21,453 bases of DNA from positions 1 through 21,453 of IMG/VR virus record IMGVR_UViG_3300032770_000097, one strand, 5' to 3'. This DNA comes from a virus. The notes below the pieces were generated by a model. The model was not told the DNA's origin. It ran no database searches and worked only from the letters and a program-made list of their open reading frames with translations. Shown here in pieces: positions 10,166-18,191 of the stretch (position 1 is its first letter; the number at the start of each line of letters is the position of its first letter). The translations under genes and the position numbers were made by a program.

Positions 10166-11917
10166 GTGAAGAGACGTAGATCAGCTGCGAGCCTCAATGC
10201 TACACCAACACTATCCCCTACTGATAGTGCTATAGCTGCCATCCTCGCTGGCTTTGATCCTAAGAAACCGGAGACTCTTGATAATGTAGCTGTTAAGGCT
10301 AAGGAGGCTCATAAGCTCTGGTTCCTTAAGCTCAACGGTAAGCAGGATGAGTTTGTACGCTACAAGAACAAATATGGGCGTACCCCGCGTATACGCTTAT
10401 TTGAGGCTGGCAACCAAGGGGGCAAGACTACCATAGGCATTGCTGAGGATATAGCGCATGCTATGGGCTTTAGACCTTGGCTAAAGAAGGATGACCCTGA
10501 CTACCGTATCCGTATCAAAGTACCTAACAATGGCCTAGTTGGTTGCGAAGTAGCTGGACAGAACCTCATCCAGCGTATTGAGCCTCAGTTCAGGGAGTTC
10601 ATACCCGCTCATTGTGAGCCTGAGTTTACACGCTACAGTAATGATGGCTCCATTAAGAGCATCACGCTCACTTATGACTACTTGGGTAACAAGTGTGGTA
10701 GCACCATTCACTTCCGTTCCTATGTCCAGGCAGCCGATAGCTTTGAGGGTGTAATCCACGAATGGCAGCACTTTGATGAACCCCCACCACAACCTATCTG
10801 GAATGCTGCATCACGCGGTAGGATGTCAACGAACGCTCCTGTATGGCTAACCATGACTCCTCTCAAGGAGCCATATATCTATGACATGCTTTCCCTCAAC
10901 GCTGCTAATAACAATGGCACAGACGAAGAGATAGCCATATTCCGTTGCTCAGTGTGGGAGAACTGTCAAGACTGGTGTAGGGAATGTGACGTAACCATCC
11001 CCGAGAACTCTCCTGATGTGCTGGAACCCGGTCAGATCAGGCCTAAAGGTCGCTGCCCCAACTGCCGTAAGGTTATGGGCTTCATGCCCCGCGCTGGTAT
11101 TGAGAACTACCTCAAGACCATCACTGACCCAGACGAACGTGAGGCTCGTGAAGAGGGTAAGTGGAAGCACCTTAGCGGAATGGTCTACAAGGAGCTAGAC
11201 CGTGAGCGACATCTTTATCCTGACTTTACTATTCCCCGAGGATGGATGCGAATTGAAGTGGTTGATCCTCACGATGTACGGCCTACCCGTTGGCTATTTG
11301 GCGCTGTATCCCCAGAGGAGATCACAATCAATGGACGTACCGCTAATCGCATTTACTTCTATACCTACCTGTTAGCCTCTGGGAACATAGGCACCATAGC
11401 CCGCTCTGTACGTGTCAAACGTGCAGAACATGACTACAAGGAACCTTCCCTTGTCATCCTTGATGCTAAGTTTGGTGCTAGAACACGCCAAGGACTAGAT
11501 GACTCGACATCTTGGGAAGAAGAACTCGAAAAGGCAGGTATTAAGCGGGTTATCCTCTCCCACTCTGCCCCAGGTGATATTGCTCTAGGCCATAAGGTTG
11601 TAAAGCAATACCTACAACCTCACTACAGCACCGCACAGAACCGTGAGTTCCCCGGCATGATGTTTGCTCGTGAAGGTTGCGCAGGTCAACGTGGCCCTAT
11701 ACAAGATATGTTTAACTACCGCTGGAAGGAAGGCTCTGATAAGCCCGAGGAAGATTTCAAAGATATGGCTGACTGTGTACGTATGGTGGCACTTGAGCAG
11801 CCAGTTTATCACTCACCAGAGCTAGATGATATGCCAATAGCCAATGTACCTATGGAGTCGTATAACCCTCTCTACTATGGCTTAACCATGCCTGGTGCTA
11901 GAAGGGAGCTACGATGA
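10166..11917 (+). CDS. terL: Terminase large subunit (packaging ATPase/nuclease), 583 aa
   Basis: The N-terminal ATPase has Walker A GNQGGKTT (82-89), Walker B with catalytic Glu in HFDEPPP (202-208) and a coupling segment VWLTMTPL. The C-terminal RNase H-like nuclease shows acidic residues in VVDPHD (365-370), VILDAKFG and DMADCVRM. Between them is a zinc-ribbon-like insertion, C271-x2-C274-x22-C297-x2-C300. It pumps DNA into the prohead through the portal and cuts the concatemer. The start is a GTG at 10166 with only a distant SD (AAGG in the previous gene). It overlaps the next mini-gene by ATGA. Confidence 0.93.
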   Translation: MKRRRSAASLNATPTLSPTDSAIAAILAGFDPKKPETLDNVAVKAKEAHKLWFLKLNGKQDEFVRYKNKYGRTPRIRLFEAGNQGGKTTIGIAEDIAHAMGFRPWLKKDDPDYRIRIKVPNNGLVGCEVAGQNLIQRIEPQFREFIPAHCEPEFTRYSNDGSIKSITLTYDYLGNKCGSTIHFRSYVQAADSFEGVIHEWQHFDEPPPQPIWNAASRGRMSTNAPVWLTMTPLKEPYIYDMLSLNAANNNGTDEEIAIFRCSVWENCQDWCRECDVTIPENSPDVLEPGQIRPKGRCPNCRKVMGFMPRAGIENYLKTITDPDEREAREEGKWKHLSGMVYKELDRERHLYPDFTIPRGWMRIEVVDPHDVRPTRWLFGAVSPEEITINGRTANRIYFYTYLLASGNIGTIARSVRVKRAEHDYKEPSLVILDAKFGARTRQGLDDSTSWEEELEKAGIKRVILSHSAPGDIALGHKVVKQYLQPHYSTAQNREFPGMMFAREGCAGQRGPIQDMFNYRWKEGSDKPEEDFKDMADCVRMVALEQPVYHSPELDDMPIANVPMESYNPLYYGLTMPGARRELR

Positions 11918-12018
11918 TCTTCATAGTTGGTAGTTTTGTTGCTGGATTTATAGTTACATTTTGTGCATGTTCGTGGGCATTAAGGCGTACCGTGTTCAAG
12001 GATAGGGAGCTACGCTGA
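11914..12018 (+). CDS. Single-span membrane mini-protein, 34 aa
   Basis: MIFIVGSFVAGFIVTFCACS then WALRRTVFKDRELR: one hydrophobic segment of about 22 residues followed by a basic tail, predicted N-out/C-in. The start overlaps the terL stop (ATGA), and its own TGA overlaps the next ATG (TGATG). SD GGGAG lies before the start. It is too small for a typical holin but could be a spanin-like or membrane-docking peptide. Its last residues (RELR) and the underlying 11 bases repeat the end of terL. Confidence 0.6.
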   Translation: MIFIVGSFVAGFIVTFCACSWALRRTVFKDRELR

Positions 12019-12284
12019 TGGCATTTATACTGCCGTTCATACCTTTAATTGCGACGGGAATTGGCGCGGCAATTTCTGGTGTTGAGCTAGCTCATCAACC
12101 ATCAGCGCCTACAGCTCCCACTCAGCCCCAGACACAAACAGACCAAGCTAAGGCTCAAGATGCAGCAGCCCTAGCTCAAGCTCAAGCACTACAGAAGCGC
12201 CGTGGACAAGCTTCAACAATACTCACCAGTCCAATAGGAACGACAGGCAGTGCCACAACTCAGGTAGCTACTTTGGGGACATAG
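12018..12284 (+). CDS. Virion-region protein, membrane/Ala-Gln-rich, 88 aa
   Basis: A hydrophobic N-terminus (FILPFIPLIATGIGAAISGV) is followed by a Pro/Gln/Ala-rich flexible stretch and the end motif KRRGQASTILTSPIG with a final T-L-G. The R-R-G-x-A-S-T-I-L-T motif is found in a family of small podovirus proteins next to the portal (recalled, not searched). Possibly a minor head or ejection protein with a membrane-active N-terminus. SD GGGAG, overlap TGATG with the mini-gene before. Confidence 0.75.
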   Translation: MAFILPFIPLIATGIGAAISGVELAHQPSAPTAPTQPQTQTDQAKAQDAAALAQAQALQKRRGQASTILTSPIGTTGSATTQVATLGT

Positions 12285-12285
12285 C

Positions 12286-12426
12286 ATGAAATACTATGTA
12301 GAAGGCTGGGTAACACAGAATGGTAAGCGTAGCTGGGTTAAGTGGGGGCCATATAAAACCCAAGAGATAGCTGATGAGAAGCTCAAGGAGTTTTTTGAGC
12401 ATTACAAAGGAAAGCTACTAGGCTGA
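12286..12426 (+). CDS. Small protein, 46 aa, unknown
   Basis: MKYYVEGWVTQNGKRSWVKW then a strand and helix (PYKTQEIADEKLKEFFEHYK). SD TGGGG about 7 bases upstream. Strongly basic and aromatic; the first half looks like a beta hairpin and the second like one amphipathic helix. No family is recognised. One base separates its stop from the next ATG. Confidence 0.65.
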   Translation: MKYYVEGWVTQNGKRSWVKWGPYKTQEIADEKLKEFFEHYKGKLLG

Positions 12427-12427
12427 T

Positions 12428-12628
12428 ATGAAACGTATCGCAAAGATTAGGAACTATGATCGTGACCTTGCCATATTCCTTACCGATCATCCCGACTGGT
12501 CTCCAGCCTTGACCCCTCGTGATGATACTCCAGAGGTATTTGGGCTGATTGGCCCTAGTGGTACGTTTTACCCGGTTGAAAGCGTGCTCTATGGGGCATT
12601 AACCATGAACACCTTGCACAGGTACTAG
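12428..12628 (+). CDS. Small protein, 66 aa, unknown
   Basis: MKRIAKIRNYDRDLAIFLTD begins a helical N-terminus, followed by DTPEVFGLIGPSGTFYPVES, a beta-type segment, and a short end ALTMNTLHRY. The weak SD (AGG, 5 bases) is in the previous gene's end. It sits directly before the portal gene. Function unknown. Confidence 0.6.
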   Translation: MKRIAKIRNYDRDLAIFLTDHPDWSPALTPRDDTPEVFGLIGPSGTFYPVESVLYGALTMNTLHRY

Positions 12629-12635
12629 CAAAGCA

Positions 12636-14513
12636 ATGACCTACCCCTCCTTAGCCACGGCTACTCAGTACCTCAGCTCCCGCGAGTACATGGCCTCGCC
12701 TACTGGCCCTCGTGATGATGACCAAAAGGCTAAGGACTGCATGAAATATCTACAAGTCCTGGCCCAGTATAGGCTTCAATGGGAGCCATACATAGATGCC
12801 ATAATTCTTTATGTCAATCACGGACGCCGCTTTGTACAGGACTACAATCTCTGGGATGGTCAGCAAACAGGTCAAGAGGTCTATGATGATAGTGCGATGC
12901 TTGCGCGTAATAAGCTCGTGGATGGTATGGTGGGTTACTTATGCTCCCGCAATCAACCCTGGTTTGCTTTGGAGCTACCCGGAAAATTTAATTTCCCCCG
13001 CTCTAGCGGAATGCGCTCATGGTCAGGTAGAAGAGTAGACGAATACCCGCAAGTACAGAAGTGGTTGCAGGACTCCCAGACAGTAATGTACTCGGCCTTC
13101 AACCGCTCCAACTTCTACGATACTGTACCTGAGTTTATTAGCGATGGTGCTACCTGTGGCACCGCTACTGTCCAAGTAGAAGAAGATGTCTCTAATGCCA
13201 CAATAGTATTCACTGTCCCGCACTTTCGTGAGTGCTTCATAGCCGAGAACCAATGGGGCATGGTTGACACTATCTATCGTGTCTATGCTATGACCCTACG
13301 CCAGCTTGTGCAGAAGTTTGGACTAGATAAAATGAAGGAGGTAGATGATAAGTTTAACCAGGATTATGAGCAAAATATGTACGAACAGCGCATGATCCTC
13401 CATGCCATCTACCCCCGCAAAGACTACAACCCCTCCCGCATGGATGCCAAGTCTAAGCCTTGGGCTTCTGAGTGGATATATCGCAAAGACGGTGTCCTAT
13501 CCTACACTCAAGGTAAAGTAGACACTACCATATCTGGTGATGGTAAGCTCCTATCCGAGGGTGGCTATGACTCCATGCCCACTATCACATGGCGCTGGCG
13601 CAAAAATAATGATGAGGTCTACGGTCGTGGCCCAGCGCATGACGCCTTCGTCTCCATCGCTCAAGCTAACCAGATGGGCCGCACTAATCTTATCACCGCT
13701 CACCAAGCAGCCGAGCCACCCCTTGTAGCTCCAGCAGACTTACGTAACTCCATCCAGCGTGGCCCTAATGGTATCACCTACGTAGAGCGTAATAGGGGAG
13801 CAGATATGAGAACCCTTATCTCTCCTCTCTACACTGGTGTGCAGAATCTCCCCTTCAATATCGAGTACCAAGATCGTGTTACTCGCATCATCAACGAGCA
13901 CTTCCATACTGACGTATTTATGATGATGTCTCAGCTTTCCCAGCAGGGCAACCAGTCTCGCATGGTGATGGAGCAGGTACAGGAGCTTCAAGGGGAGAAG
14001 GCAGCTATCCTAGGCACTCGTGTAGGCAACCTGCAATCAGAAGCCTTCGATCCCCTTATCACCCGCGTATACCACATAGAGTCAATGGCAGGCAGGATAC
14101 CAACTCCTCCTGATATCCTCCTAGAGAGCGTTCATGGCCCAGTAGAGATTCAATACCTTGGCCCCTTAGCACAAGCCCAGACACGTCTCACGAAGGTACG
14201 TGCCATCACTACTTTCCTACAACTTGTAGGCCAAGTAGCTCAGATTGACCCCTCAGTGCTCCACGTGGTCAATAGCTACAACACCGTGAAAGAGCTTGCC
14301 GATGCAGTTAACGTACCCGTAGAGTGCCTAAACGATCCCAAGACTTACCAGATGATCCTTCAAAGCCTACAAAAGATAGCCCAACAGGATCGTACTGCTG
14401 ACAACTTACCCAAGGTAGCCAGGGCAGCAGCAAGCCTCAGCAAAGCTCCTGAAGCTGGCAGTTTGGTACAGCAACTCATGGATGGTGGCGAAGGTGGAGG
14501 TACTGTGCAATGA
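12636..14513 (+). CDS. Portal / head-tail connector protein (T7 gp8-like), 625 aa
   Basis: Length, position after terL, and sequence features match the podovirus head-to-tail connector family (Head-tail_con): an N-terminal RLQWEPYIDAIILYVNHGRR helix, the GMVGYLCSRNQPWFAL block, a core with RECFIAENQWGMVDTIYRVY, the GRGPAHDAFVSIAQANQMGR segment, and a C-terminal long helix (RLTKVRAITTFLQLVGQVAQ). Twelve copies form the ring through which DNA enters and leaves. The SD is weak, so translation coupling with the preceding small genes is likely. Its stop overlaps the next ATG. Confidence 0.92.
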   Translation: MTYPSLATATQYLSSREYMASPTGPRDDDQKAKDCMKYLQVLAQYRLQWEPYIDAIILYVNHGRRFVQDYNLWDGQQTGQEVYDDSAMLARNKLVDGMVGYLCSRNQPWFALELPGKFNFPRSSGMRSWSGRRVDEYPQVQKWLQDSQTVMYSAFNRSNFYDTVPEFISDGATCGTATVQVEEDVSNATIVFTVPHFRECFIAENQWGMVDTIYRVYAMTLRQLVQKFGLDKMKEVDDKFNQDYEQNMYEQRMILHAIYPRKDYNPSRMDAKSKPWASEWIYRKDGVLSYTQGKVDTTISGDGKLLSEGGYDSMPTITWRWRKNNDEVYGRGPAHDAFVSIAQANQMGRTNLITAHQAAEPPLVAPADLRNSIQRGPNGITYVERNRGADMRTLISPLYTGVQNLPFNIEYQDRVTRIINEHFHTDVFMMMSQLSQQGNQSRMVMEQVQELQGEKAAILGTRVGNLQSEAFDPLITRVYHIESMAGRIPTPPDILLESVHGPVEIQYLGPLAQAQTRLTKVRAITTFLQLVGQVAQIDPSVLHVVNSYNTVKELADAVNVPVECLNDPKTYQMILQSLQKIAQQDRTADNLPKVARAAASLSKAPEAGSLVQQLMDGGEGGGTVQ

Positions 14514-14644
14514 CTCAGTTTAAGTGGTATAGAAAATTATTGGGTGGTAAATGGTGTTGGATGAGAAGTCTAACAAACTTTACCGGATATAAGTGGATTA
14601 GGGTTTGTGATACTGCTAGTTACTGGGATGAGAACTGGCAATGA
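14510..14644 (+). CDS. Trp-rich mini-protein, 44 aa
   Basis: MTQFKWYRKLLGGKWCWMRS continues with a second aromatic repeat (YKWIRV, SYWDENW). Six Trp in 44 residues, in a W-Y-R-x-L-x-G-G-K-W pattern that I associate with tiny proteins of other podoviruses (from memory). SD GGAGG 9 bases upstream. ATGA overlaps on both sides bind it to the portal and the Bbp19-like gene. Probably a small beta sheet; role unknown. Confidence 0.7.
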   Translation: MTQFKWYRKLLGGKWCWMRSLTNFTGYKWIRVCDTASYWDENWQ

Positions 14645-14889
14645 GCACTCCTCCACTTACACCCCAGCAGGAGATGTTACAGCGTTATCGTAACGTCTTT
14701 GGTAGCTCAGAAGGTCGTATAGTCCTTGGTGACATTCTAACAAAAGGTCACTATGGTGTAACCCTTGATCCAGATAACCCTGTTATGGTAGCTGAATATA
14801 ACTTTGCTCTAGTAATAGCTACACTATCTGGGCATCTTGACCAACTCTACTCACAACTCGGTATAGCCGAACACTCTAACCCCACCTAG
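14641..14889 (+). CDS. Bbp19-like phage protein, 82 aa
   Basis: The segment MLQRYRNVFGSSEGRIVLGD followed by I-L-x-x-G-H-Y matches the Y-R-x-V-F-x-S-x-x-G-R-x-V-L-x-D pattern of the Bbp19-like domain, named for Bordetella phage BPP-1. The C-terminal helix (EYNFALVIATLSGHLDQLY) completes the family. These proteins are encoded between portal and scaffold in BPP-1-like genomes; the exact role is not settled. Start ATG overlaps the previous stop. Confidence 0.75.
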   Translation: MSTPPLTPQQEMLQRYRNVFGSSEGRIVLGDILTKGHYGVTLDPDNPVMVAEYNFALVIATLSGHLDQLYSQLGIAEHSNPT

Positions 14890-14916
14890 GACGTGGGCTA
14901 AGAAAGGAACAATAAC

Positions 14917-15762
14917 ATGGGCGGAACAGCACCGTACTACGATAACCAGAAGTGGGGCGGCCCGAATGGCCTTCGGCTCCCACAAGAAGTATTCCCAGCG
15001 ACAATGGCTGTGGTCAAAGAAACCGACATCAATGTTGGCGGAGCTGGCACAACCAACACCATCACCATTGATCCAAGCCAAACACTGTCTAGCTACTACA
15101 CCCTAACCAACGCTGGCTCAGGCGCTACCACAGTCACCTTTCCAGTCCTCCACAATGGCTTTGTGTTCACCGTGTATAACAACAGCGGCCAAAGCTCTAC
15201 ATGGAAGGTTAGTGGTAAGACTGGCGTAACTGTAGCTAATGGCTATAAGGCAGTCCTACTGTTCGACAAGGTAGCTGGTGACATTGTACGGGTTACTGGT
15301 GACTTCAGTGGTTCTGGCCCTAGCTCTAGTGGCCCTGCTCCAGTGGTGTCCAGTGCAGCTACACTAACATTGACCAGTGCTAACGCTGGTGCCACAATTC
15401 TTCTAGCCCGTGCCGCTGGTACAGTTGTCACATTGCCTGCTGCAACTGGTTCAGGTACAAAATACAAGTTTGTGGTGTCTGTTACTGTCACAAGCAATAA
15501 AGATGCTATACTTGCGGCTAGTAGTAGTGACTTTATCAATGGCATTGCCATTGGCGAAAACAGCAACACACCATTGTCATTTGCTTCTGCTGCGGCCACT
15601 AACCACTCTATCCAAATGCCGTTTGCTGGTACACAACCAAGTGGCGGGTTTATTGGTGATTACTTTGAGTTTCAGGACATAGCAGCAAACTTGTGGCAGT
15701 GTAATGGTATGTACCAAGCTGGTACTACACCGACTACGCCATTTAGTTCGGCTACGTCGTAA
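14917..15762 (+). CDS. Structural decoration/fibre protein, 281 aa
   Basis: Starts MGGTAPYYDNQKWGGPNGLR after an AAGGA SD. It has two beta-rich domains. The first (about 40-130) has SSYYTLTNAGSGATTVTFP and GFVFTVYNNSGQSS...DIVRVTGD. A Ser/Gly/Pro linker (FSGSGPSSSGPAPVVSSA) follows, then a second domain (LTLTSANAGATILLARAAGT...VVTLPAATGSGTKYKFVV). Both patterns are frequent in surface or decoration proteins of phages. It is encoded before the scaffold, so a head-surface fibre or cement role is more likely than tail. Gene identity as structural is fairly firm, the exact role is not. Confidence 0.7.
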   Translation: MGGTAPYYDNQKWGGPNGLRLPQEVFPATMAVVKETDINVGGAGTTNTITIDPSQTLSSYYTLTNAGSGATTVTFPVLHNGFVFTVYNNSGQSSTWKVSGKTGVTVANGYKAVLLFDKVAGDIVRVTGDFSGSGPSSSGPAPVVSSAATLTLTSANAGATILLARAAGTVVTLPAATGSGTKYKFVVSVTVTSNKDAILAASSSDFINGIAIGENSNTPLSFASAAATNHSIQMPFAGTQPSGGFIGDYFEFQDIAANLWQCNGMYQAGTTPTTPFSSATS

Positions 15763-15765
15763 ACG

Positions 15766-15830
15766 AGTTGGGGGTGGGCAAGTCCGTAGGAGGTCTTTCT
15801 GGTGTGCCAGAACAGCCTACCCCCTCAACT
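15766..15830 (+). promoter_or_regulatory. Nested hairpin before the scaffold block
   Basis: The outer stem pairs AGTTGGGGGT (15766-15775) with 15819-15830 (ACCCCC and CAACT, small bulge). Inside it TTCTGG (15797-15802) pairs with CCAGAA (15807-15812) over a TGTG loop. No U-run follows. It could set the ratio of the genes before and after it by partial termination or mRNA protection. Confidence 0.5.
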
Positions 15831-15849
15831 TCATCAGAAGGAGCATAGT

Positions 15850-16092
15850 ATGCCTGGTGGCAAGGGCGGTAACAATAACAAGGGTAGTGGTGGTGGTAGG
15901 GCAAGGAGCCTTGGTGCAGCGGCAGGCCCAGCCAAACCCAACGGAGCTATCCTTGACGATACCGCCGAAGTGCTCCTTCAACAGAAGCAGCGTTTCAAGG
16001 CTTGGGCTAAGGGCTACCGTGACTCTAAGCTCAAGGAGAACGCTTGGACTAAGATGTATCAAAATTCACCAAACCCCATCAAGGGTAACTAG
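15850..16092 (+). CDS. Small Gly-rich protein with W-x-K-M-Y tail, 80 aa
   Basis: Start 15850 follows AGAAGGAG, an optimal SD. The N-terminus is Gly/Asn-rich and flexible (MPGGKGGNNNKGSGGGRARS), the C-terminal half is helical (VLLQQKQRFKAWAKGYRDSK) and ends NAWTKMYQNSPNPIKGN. The A-W-T-K-M-Y-Q-N string resembles the extreme C-terminus of the scaffold two genes downstream (A-W-M-N-M-Y-K-N). Likely an assembly or internal head protein; inference from this shared tail and position. Confidence 0.7.
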   Translation: MPGGKGGNNNKGSGGGRARSLGAAAGPAKPNGAILDDTAEVLLQQKQRFKAWAKGYRDSKLKENAWTKMYQNSPNPIKGN

Positions 16093-16094
16093 CT

Positions 16095-16304
16095 ATGAAC
16101 TATCCAATGTCAACAATGCCTAAGAGTGATGCTGAGTGGGAGGCTGAGTGTGATGCTCGGACTCTTGCCGAAGCTGAAAAGATACGCGGTGATGAGGGAC
16201 GTTTGGGCAGAGCACAAGAGGCTGCTGAACGTCTTGCTAAAGAAGCCCAAGAACACGCGGATAACTTAGCTCATGTTGTTGGGTGGATTAAGATGTACAA
16301 GTAG
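16095..16304 (+). CDS. Coiled-coil protein with W-I-K-M-Y-K tail, 69 aa
   Basis: MNYPMSTMPKSDAEWEAECD is followed by a long charged helix (RTLAEAEKIRGDEGRLGRAQ) and ends VVGWIKMYK. The P-K-S-D-A-E-W...D-A-R-T-L-A-E-A-E pattern resembles a small family in other phages of Gram-negative hosts (recalled). The start at 16095 has AAGGG about 9 bases upstream; internal ATGs at 16107 and 16116 are possible. The last six residues share the W-x-K-M-Y-K tail of its neighbours. Confidence 0.7.
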   Translation: MNYPMSTMPKSDAEWEAECDARTLAEAEKIRGDEGRLGRAQEAAERLAKEAQEHADNLAHVVGWIKMYK

Positions 16305-16350
16305 TTTACTTTAACCTAATCAATGGCTACGGCCAAAGTGAGAGGATACC

Positions 16351-17094
16351 ATGCCTGAAGCAGCAGTAGTTGAACCGGTTGTAGAACCAGTAACGCCTCC
16401 CGCTGATCCACCATCTCTAGGATGGCGCGCTGGCTTACCTGACGACCTTAAACAGAACACCGACCTTGCTAACTACAAGACAGTAGGTGACTTCACTAAG
16501 GATGCCCTGTCTTGGAAAGGTAAGGTAAGTGAACTAGAGGGGAAGCTGGGTGAGTCAATACCCAAACTGCCTGATGATGCAACAGATGAGGATCGTAATA
16601 CCTACTATGATGCTTTAGGTAGACCAAAAACTCCTAATGACTATGTTCTAGAGGGTGAGGACAAGAACGCTCCCGAGTTCAATGCTGAAGTGCGAAAGCT
16701 GTTACATGATACAGGACAAACACCACAACAGGCATTAGCACTTAATAAGTGGTGGAACAAGTTCTTTGATGGTATGGTTAAGCACCAACAGGGACTTGCT
16801 CAAGCCGAATATGATGCAGCAGCACAGAAGCTTAAGAGCGAGCTAGGCGACAAGTACGATACCAACGTAGAACTGGCCAAGAGACTATGGAAGCAACACG
16901 GAGATGGAGAGTTCGATATAGCCTTTGCGAATAGCCCATCACGCTTTGGGACTATTCGACTCCTTCTCAAGCTAGCTTCCTTGACCGGAGAGGATACTTC
17001 TCCACAGGGGCAACATTCAGGTAGTGCTAAGGAGCTAGATTCCACAGCAGCTTGGATGAATATGTATAAGAACCCTGTAGGTGGTAAGAAGTAA
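16351..17094 (+). CDS. Capsid scaffolding protein, 247 aa
   Basis: Acidic, Pro-rich N-terminus (EPVVEPVTPPADPPSLGWRA), a middle with the GRPKTPNDYVLEG segment common in podovirus scaffolds, and a long helical C-terminal half (LAQAEYDAAAQKLKSELGDK). It ends AWMNMYKNPVGGKK, a short basic tail of the kind that docks onto the coat protein. It is encoded directly before the major capsid protein, as expected for a scaffold that shapes the prohead and leaves before packaging. SD GAGAGGA. Confidence 0.85.
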   Translation: MPEAAVVEPVVEPVTPPADPPSLGWRAGLPDDLKQNTDLANYKTVGDFTKDALSWKGKVSELEGKLGESIPKLPDDATDEDRNTYYDALGRPKTPNDYVLEGEDKNAPEFNAEVRKLLHDTGQTPQQALALNKWWNKFFDGMVKHQQGLAQAEYDAAAQKLKSELGDKYDTNVELAKRLWKQHGDGEFDIAFANSPSRFGTIRLLLKLASLTGEDTSPQGQHSGSAKELDSTAAWMNMYKNPVGGKK

Positions 17095-17125
17095 CCACTC
17101 CTCGGTGTAGTTAGAGGACTAACTG

Positions 17126-18181
17126 ATGGCCACAGATGTATCACAACTGGGGTATACAACCCTTCCAGATGTGATTAACAACTATTCTACGTCAGATGCC
17201 CGTGCTGTGTTTGTCATGGCAGCGCGTGTACTTGATCGTCAATGTCCACTCATTAGGTATCTGCCTATGGAACCATCCAACCAGATACTTAGCAACATAG
17301 CGATTCGTACCGATTCACTACCCATCCCTGGTACACGTCGCTTTAACACAGGTGTCCAGCCTACTGCTGCCAAGAACACCCAGATTAGTGACCCAATGGC
17401 TCTGTTCGAGGCATATAGTGAAGTTGACAAGGAACTGTACCGCATCCAGAACAACCCTGATATGTGGCGTATGGATCAAGACCTTAACCACGTAGAGGGG
17501 TTCAAACAGCTTCTTGAGTCTATCTTGTTCTATGGCAACATGGCTCAAGACCCCGGCACCTTCAACGGCCTTGCTACCCGATTCAATAACCTTGAATCCT
17601 ACCCGAACGGCGACCAAAGCTGGTTGCCTAACGTGTGGAATGGTGGTCAAACTACTGGCTCTTGCACCAGTGCCTATTTCCTCGAACTAGGCAAGATGAA
17701 GGTTTATGGCATCTACCCACCTAACACTCCCGGTGGCCTCAACATCGAGAACCTTGGGGAGATGACCAAGGAGCTTGCTGCTGGCACAGGTGGTGGCCCT
17801 TCTCTTAACTACTTGATGCAGGTTCTTCGTACCCACATGACCTGGCGCATTGGTATCCAGATCAATGATGAACGCTGCGTCCAGCGCATTGCCAACATCA
17901 ACCCCACAGGCTTCAGTGGGCCTAACGGCTTCAACGAGGACATCTTTATCGAAGCTAAGAACCAACTCCCCGGCTCGGGTGAAGCTCCCGGTACTGTTCT
18001 GCTTATGAATCGTCAACTCAAGACTCAGGTTGACATTCGTGCAGTCAGTCAGAAGCTCAACGCTTACACCTTCTTTAGTGCCAATGAGGTTGATGTGTTT
18101 GGCCGCAGTGTCACTAAGTTCCAGAACATTCCAATCTTGATGACTGAGAAGATTCTCAACACCGAGACGGTCGTCAGCTAA
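17126..18181 (+). CDS. Major capsid protein, HK97 fold, epsilon15 gp7/Bbp17 type, 351 aa
   Basis: Shows the family features: N-terminal LGYTTLPDVINNYSTSDARA, then RQCPLIRYLPMEPSNQ, a GTRRFNTGVQPTAAKN loop and the E-loop region, a central VYGIYPPNTPGGLNIENLG segment, and the P-domain end GRSVTKFQNIPILMTEKIL. Length matches epsilon15/BPP-1 coat proteins. Hundreds of copies form the icosahedral head. SD AGAGGA 7 bases before the ATG. Its codons are the most C-ending in the window, consistent with high expression (impression, not counted). Confidence 0.92.
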   Translation: MATDVSQLGYTTLPDVINNYSTSDARAVFVMAARVLDRQCPLIRYLPMEPSNQILSNIAIRTDSLPIPGTRRFNTGVQPTAAKNTQISDPMALFEAYSEVDKELYRIQNNPDMWRMDQDLNHVEGFKQLLESILFYGNMAQDPGTFNGLATRFNNLESYPNGDQSWLPNVWNGGQTTGSCTSAYFLELGKMKVYGIYPPNTPGGLNIENLGEMTKELAAGTGGGPSLNYLMQVLRTHMTWRIGIQINDERCVQRIANINPTGFSGPNGFNEDIFIEAKNQLPGSGEAPGTVLLMNRQLKTQVDIRAVSQKLNAYTFFSANEVDVFGRSVTKFQNIPILMTEKILNTETVVS

Positions 18182-18191
18182 GGAGAGCACA

